64,000 bases of DNA, taken from the NCBI RefSeq assembly GCF_003951285.1, contig NZ_RXFQ01000001.1:584879-648878 (forward strand). The letters run 5' to 3'. A program made the translations under genes and the position numbers. Shown piece after piece: positions 61,104 through 64,000 of this stretch. Positions within the stretch are counted from its first letter, which is position 1; each line of letters starts with the position of its first letter. The stretch comes from Variovorax beijingensis. GTDB taxonomy: Bacteria; Pseudomonadota; Gammaproteobacteria; Burkholderiales; Burkholderiaceae_C. The notes beneath the pieces were generated by a model. The model ran no database searches. It had not been told where the DNA came from and worked only from the letters and a program-made list of their open reading frames with translations.

Positions 61104-63200
61104 CGCATCCGGCCGTCAGGCATCGCCTTCGCCTTGCTCCCCCTCGCTTCCATTTCCCCGCTATCCATGGCACAAGGCACCGGCACCGGACAGCCGGACC
61201 CAGCGAGCACATCGCTGCCCGAAGTGCATGTTGTCGCCGAGCCCGAATCCGGTGGCTACAACCCCACGACCAGCAGCGGCGCCACGCGCACCAGCACGCC
61301 GCTGCGAGAGGTGCCGCAATCGGTGCGCATCGTCTCCAGCCAGCTGATCGAAGACATGGGTGCAACGCGCCTGGCCGATACGGTGGGTTTTGTCAGCGGG
61401 ATCACGCGCCTCAATGACTTCGGCGGCACCTGGGACAACTTCGGCATTCGCGGGTTCAGCAGTACCGACATGGGATTCCTGGTCAACGGTTTCCCCGGAT
61501 CGCGCGGCTACAACCCGCCGCGCGACACCGCCACGGTCGAGCGCTTCGAATTCCTCAAGGGTCCGGCTTCGGCCGTCTACGGCAGCAGCGAGCCGGGCGG
61601 CACCATCAACATCGTCACGAAAAAGCCGGAGTTCACGCGCCGCAACACGGCCGACTTCAGCATCGGCAGCCAGGGCCTGCGCCGCAGCACGCTGGACAGC
61701 ACCGGCGCGCTGAGCCGGAACGTGGCCTACCGGCTGAACCTGGCGGTGGAAGAAGGCGACAGCCGAAGCGACCTGCTGAGCAACAGGCGCACCCTGGTCG
61801 CGCCCGCGCTGACCTGGGTGATCGACGACAAGACAGTGCTCAACTACGAGTCCGAGTTCCTGCGTTCGAAAACGCCGCTGGACCGCGGGCTGATCAACGT
61901 TCGCGGCCTGCTCGGAACCCTGCCGCGCGACCGGGTGCTCAACGAGCCTGGCGACGGCAACATGACGCTCACCAGCAATACGCACCAGCTCGCGCTGGAC
62001 CGCCAGCTGTCGGAAAACTGGCGCGCGCGCCTCGGTGCGAGCTACAAGGAAAGCACCTTCTCGGGCAACTACACCGAAGCGACTTCGCTGGCCAGCGACA
62101 ACCGGACGCTCAACCGCCGCGCCACCTGGCGCCAGCTGCCGTCGCGCGACACCTCTTTCCAGGCGGAGCTGGAAGGCAAGTTCACGACCGGCGCCCTGGC
62201 CCACACGCTGCTGGTCGGCGTGGAAGCCTCCAGGCTGTGGATGAACACCGAAATCCTCCGCTCGGGCAACTATCCGATCGATATCTACCAGCCCGTCTAC
62301 GGCAGGCCCCGGCCGCCGCTCACGTCGCTCACCTCCAGTTCGGACGAGCACCAGCGTGCGAGCGCGGTGTTCCTGCAAGACCAGATCAGCCTTTCGCCGC
62401 AGTGGAAGCTGCTGGTGGGCGCCCGCTACGACCACTTCAGGCAAAGCATCGAGGACCGCGTGAACCGCAACAGTGCCCAGAAGCACGATGCCGTTTCGCC
62501 GCGCGCCGGCCTCACCTACCTGCCGAACGGCTGGAGCTCCTGGTACGTCTCCGCCGGCAAGTCGTTTCGCGGCAACAGCGGCACCGACAAGAACGGCCAG
62601 GCCTTCGATCCGCAGCGCTCCACCGCGCTCGAGGCCGGCGTGAAGCTGCAAACGCTGGACCAGCGCCTGGGCGCCAACCTGGCCGTGTTCGACATCAAGA
62701 AGACGAACGTGCTGACGGCAAGCGACACCTCCGGCTTCTCCGTTGCGGCCGGCGAGGTCAAGAGCAGCGGCTTCGAGGCGGACGTCTACGGCCAGATCGA
62801 CAAGAACTGGCGGGTGAGCGGAAATTTCGCCTACGTCGACGCCCGCATCTCGAAGGACGCAACGCTTGCACCCGGCACGCGCATCGTGAACATCCCGAGG
62901 ACGAGCGCCGGCCTGTTCGCCATCCGCGAGGATGCGCTGGCCGATGGCAGCCGCTATGGCGTCGGTGCCGGCATCAACTACGTCGGCAACCGTTCGGGCA
63001 ACAGCGCCGACACCTATGCGCTGCCGGCCTACACCACCGTCAAGCTGGTGAGCTTCTGGCAGATCAACAAGACCGCCCGCGTGTCGATCGACGTGCACAA
63101 CCTCTTCAACAGGAATTTCTACACCGCCTCGTGGGGCAACCTGTATGTGATTCCGGGCGCCAAGCGCAGCGTCGTGGCCAGCCTGAAGCTGGACCTCTGA
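61095..63200 (+). CDS. TonB-dependent siderophore receptor
   Basis: A 701-aa outer-membrane receptor. The signal peptide ends near SMAQ (residue 26). The plug has REVPQSVRIVSSQLIEDMGATRLADTV in the siderophore-receptor style, then NFGIRGFSSTDMGFLVNGFPG and FEFLKGPASAVYGSSEPGGTINIVTKKP. The barrel ends VVASLKLDL, with a final Leu rather than the usual aromatic residue. No clear ribosome site precedes the ATG, which lies in a duplicated 25-base segment. It sits behind a strong Fur box and is followed after 47 bases by a DUF4198 gene, so the two are probably iron-regulated together. Confidence 0.92.
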   Translation: MRSRIRPSGIAFALLPLASISPLSMAQGTGTGQPDPASTSLPEVHVVAEPESGGYNPTTSSGATRTSTPLREVPQSVRIVSSQLIEDMGATRLADTVGFVSGITRLNDFGGTWDNFGIRGFSSTDMGFLVNGFPGSRGYNPPRDTATVERFEFLKGPASAVYGSSEPGGTINIVTKKPEFTRRNTADFSIGSQGLRRSTLDSTGALSRNVAYRLNLAVEEGDSRSDLLSNRRTLVAPALTWVIDDKTVLNYESEFLRSKTPLDRGLINVRGLLGTLPRDRVLNEPGDGNMTLTSNTHQLALDRQLSENWRARLGASYKESTFSGNYTEATSLASDNRTLNRRATWRQLPSRDTSFQAELEGKFTTGALAHTLLVGVEASRLWMNTEILRSGNYPIDIYQPVYGRPRPPLTSLTSSSDEHQRASAVFLQDQISLSPQWKLLVGARYDHFRQSIEDRVNRNSAQKHDAVSPRAGLTYLPNGWSSWYVSAGKSFRGNSGTDKNGQAFDPQRSTALEAGVKLQTLDQRLGANLAVFDIKKTNVLTASDTSGFSVAAGEVKSSGFEADVYGQIDKNWRVSGNFAYVDARISKDATLAPGTRIVNIPRTSAGLFAIREDALADGSRYGVGAGINYVGNRSGNSADTYALPAYTTVKLVSFWQINKTARVSIDVHNLFNRNFYTASWGNLYVIPGAKRSVVASLKLDL

Positions 63201-63247
63201 AGCCCGTGCATTCACCCCGTATCCGCATTTTTTCGACTGGACTCCCC

Positions 63248-63997
63248 ATGATGAACAGGCTGCACCGGATCGCCGCCCTGGCCACGCTCGCAGCGGCGGC
63301 CGTACTTTCTTCCGCGGGCGCGCAGGCGCACGGCATCTGGTTCGCCCAGCGCTCGGGCGAACTCGCGTTGATCTATGGCGAAGGCGCCGACGACCTGGAC
63401 ACGGTCAAGCGGCAGCCGCTGATCACCTCGGTCAGCGCCTATGACGCATTCGGGAAACCCGTGCCGACTGCCCTGGAGGTGAATGGACGCCTGCTGCTCG
63501 TGGACACCAAGGAGAAACCCGCCATCGTCGCGGCGGTGCTCGACAACGGCATCTGGAGCAAGACGCCGGAAGGCAAATGGCTCAAGAAGGGCAAGAACGA
63601 AGTCCCCGGCGCGCTCACGAGCGGCCACAACTTCAAATATGCGGTGCATCTGCGCAGCCCGCTGCGCAGCGCACTGCCGCCGCTGCCCGGGCACGCGCTG
63701 CAGATCGTCCCGGTCGATTCCAGCCTGCCCGAGAAGCTCGGGCAGGACCTGCGCTTGCGCGTGCTCTACCAGGGCAAGCCCGTGGCGGGCGCCCTGGTGC
63801 TGAGTGATTTTGTCAACGACCCCGACGCCAGGCCGGTGGAAAGCGGCGCCGACGGCAGCGTGGTCATCAAGGTGCGCAACCAGGGACTGAACGTCGTCAC
63901 CGCCCTGTTGGCCGCACCGCCGGAAGACCCACTCAAGACCGACAAGGTGGAGCACCTGGCATCGCTGTCCTTTGTGCTTGCACACGCGCCGGAATAG
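63248..63997 (+). CDS. DUF4198/NikM-like periplasmic protein
   Basis: A 249-aa exported protein. The signal peptide is residues 1-27 with cleavage at AQA|HG, so the mature protein would start with His followed by GIWF. Proteins of the DUF4198/NikM type often have such an N-terminal His in a metal site, and are linked to nickel, cobalt or iron uptake. The C-terminal half has the Ig-like pattern LRVLYQGKPVAGALV ... GADGSVVIKV. It follows the siderophore receptor gene by 47 bases and probably belongs to its operon. The first of two tandem ATGs is used here. The metal role is inferred. Confidence 0.78.
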   Translation: MMNRLHRIAALATLAAAAVLSSAGAQAHGIWFAQRSGELALIYGEGADDLDTVKRQPLITSVSAYDAFGKPVPTALEVNGRLLLVDTKEKPAIVAAVLDNGIWSKTPEGKWLKKGKNEVPGALTSGHNFKYAVHLRSPLRSALPPLPGHALQIVPVDSSLPEKLGQDLRLRVLYQGKPVAGALVLSDFVNDPDARPVESGADGSVVIKVRNQGLNVVTALLAAPPEDPLKTDKVEHLASLSFVLAHAPE

Positions 63998-64000
63998 CCA

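Overview
This is a high-GC, gene-dense stretch of a bacterial chromosome. Gene content and order point to the Burkholderiales, most likely Comamonadaceae and close to Variovorax. Clues are an mla phospholipid-transport operon with mlaA between mlaD and mlaC running into ibaG-murA-his, short-form HisG, pilMNOPQ-aroKB-dgt divergent from the PBP1A gene, gltBD, and a ResB/CcsB (System II) cytochrome c locus. The genus is inferred from recalled gene order. I see no tRNA, rRNA, CRISPR array or prophage, and no gene-free stretch over 300 bases; the longest is 33517-33754.

Layout. At 1-1343 (+) lie the 3' end of a dicarboxylate/amino-acid:cation symporter gene and an orphan GltI-like binding protein. 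From 1356 to 33516 every gene is on the minus strand. Read in transcription order these are: type IV pilus assembly (pilMNOPQ), aromatic biosynthesis (aroK, aroB), a tightly overlapped dgt-MFS-DUF1415-methyltransferase chain, a single REP-associated transposase, glutamate synthase (gltB, gltD, terminator), the Mla system (mlaF, E, D, A, C, B), a YadGH-like ABC exporter, ibaG, murA, and the histidine genes hisG, D, C, B, H, A with a small exported protein between hisD and hisC. hisF and hisI do not follow hisA; an AAA ATPase gene does.

From 33.7 to 49.2 kb are mostly housekeeping genes on both strands: mrcA (PBP1A), cyaY, lptM, lysA, msrQ/msrP, ccsB/resB, a cytochrome c4, engB, an alpha/beta hydrolase, two LpxL-type acyltransferases and metK. 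The metK leader can fold into three hairpins and the gene ends in a strong terminator.

From 49.3 to 64 kb the content is accessory. A PuuR-like regulator, a complete polar amino-acid ABC transporter and a PuuB-like FAD oxidase form one uptake/oxidation unit. Next is an iron/cofactor region: a Fur-box-preceded siderophore receptor, a PepSY membrane protein, a 60-aa membrane protein and a PqqU (YncD)-like receptor on the minus strand; then, on the plus strand, a phospholipase D-family lipoprotein, a second Fur-box-preceded siderophore receptor and a DUF4198 periplasmic protein. Nothing here is clearly a new defence or mobile system. The best leads are the PqqU/PepSY/small-protein operon, the metK leader, the break in the his operon with an insertion in HisD, and the duplicated promoter/start segment before the last receptor.
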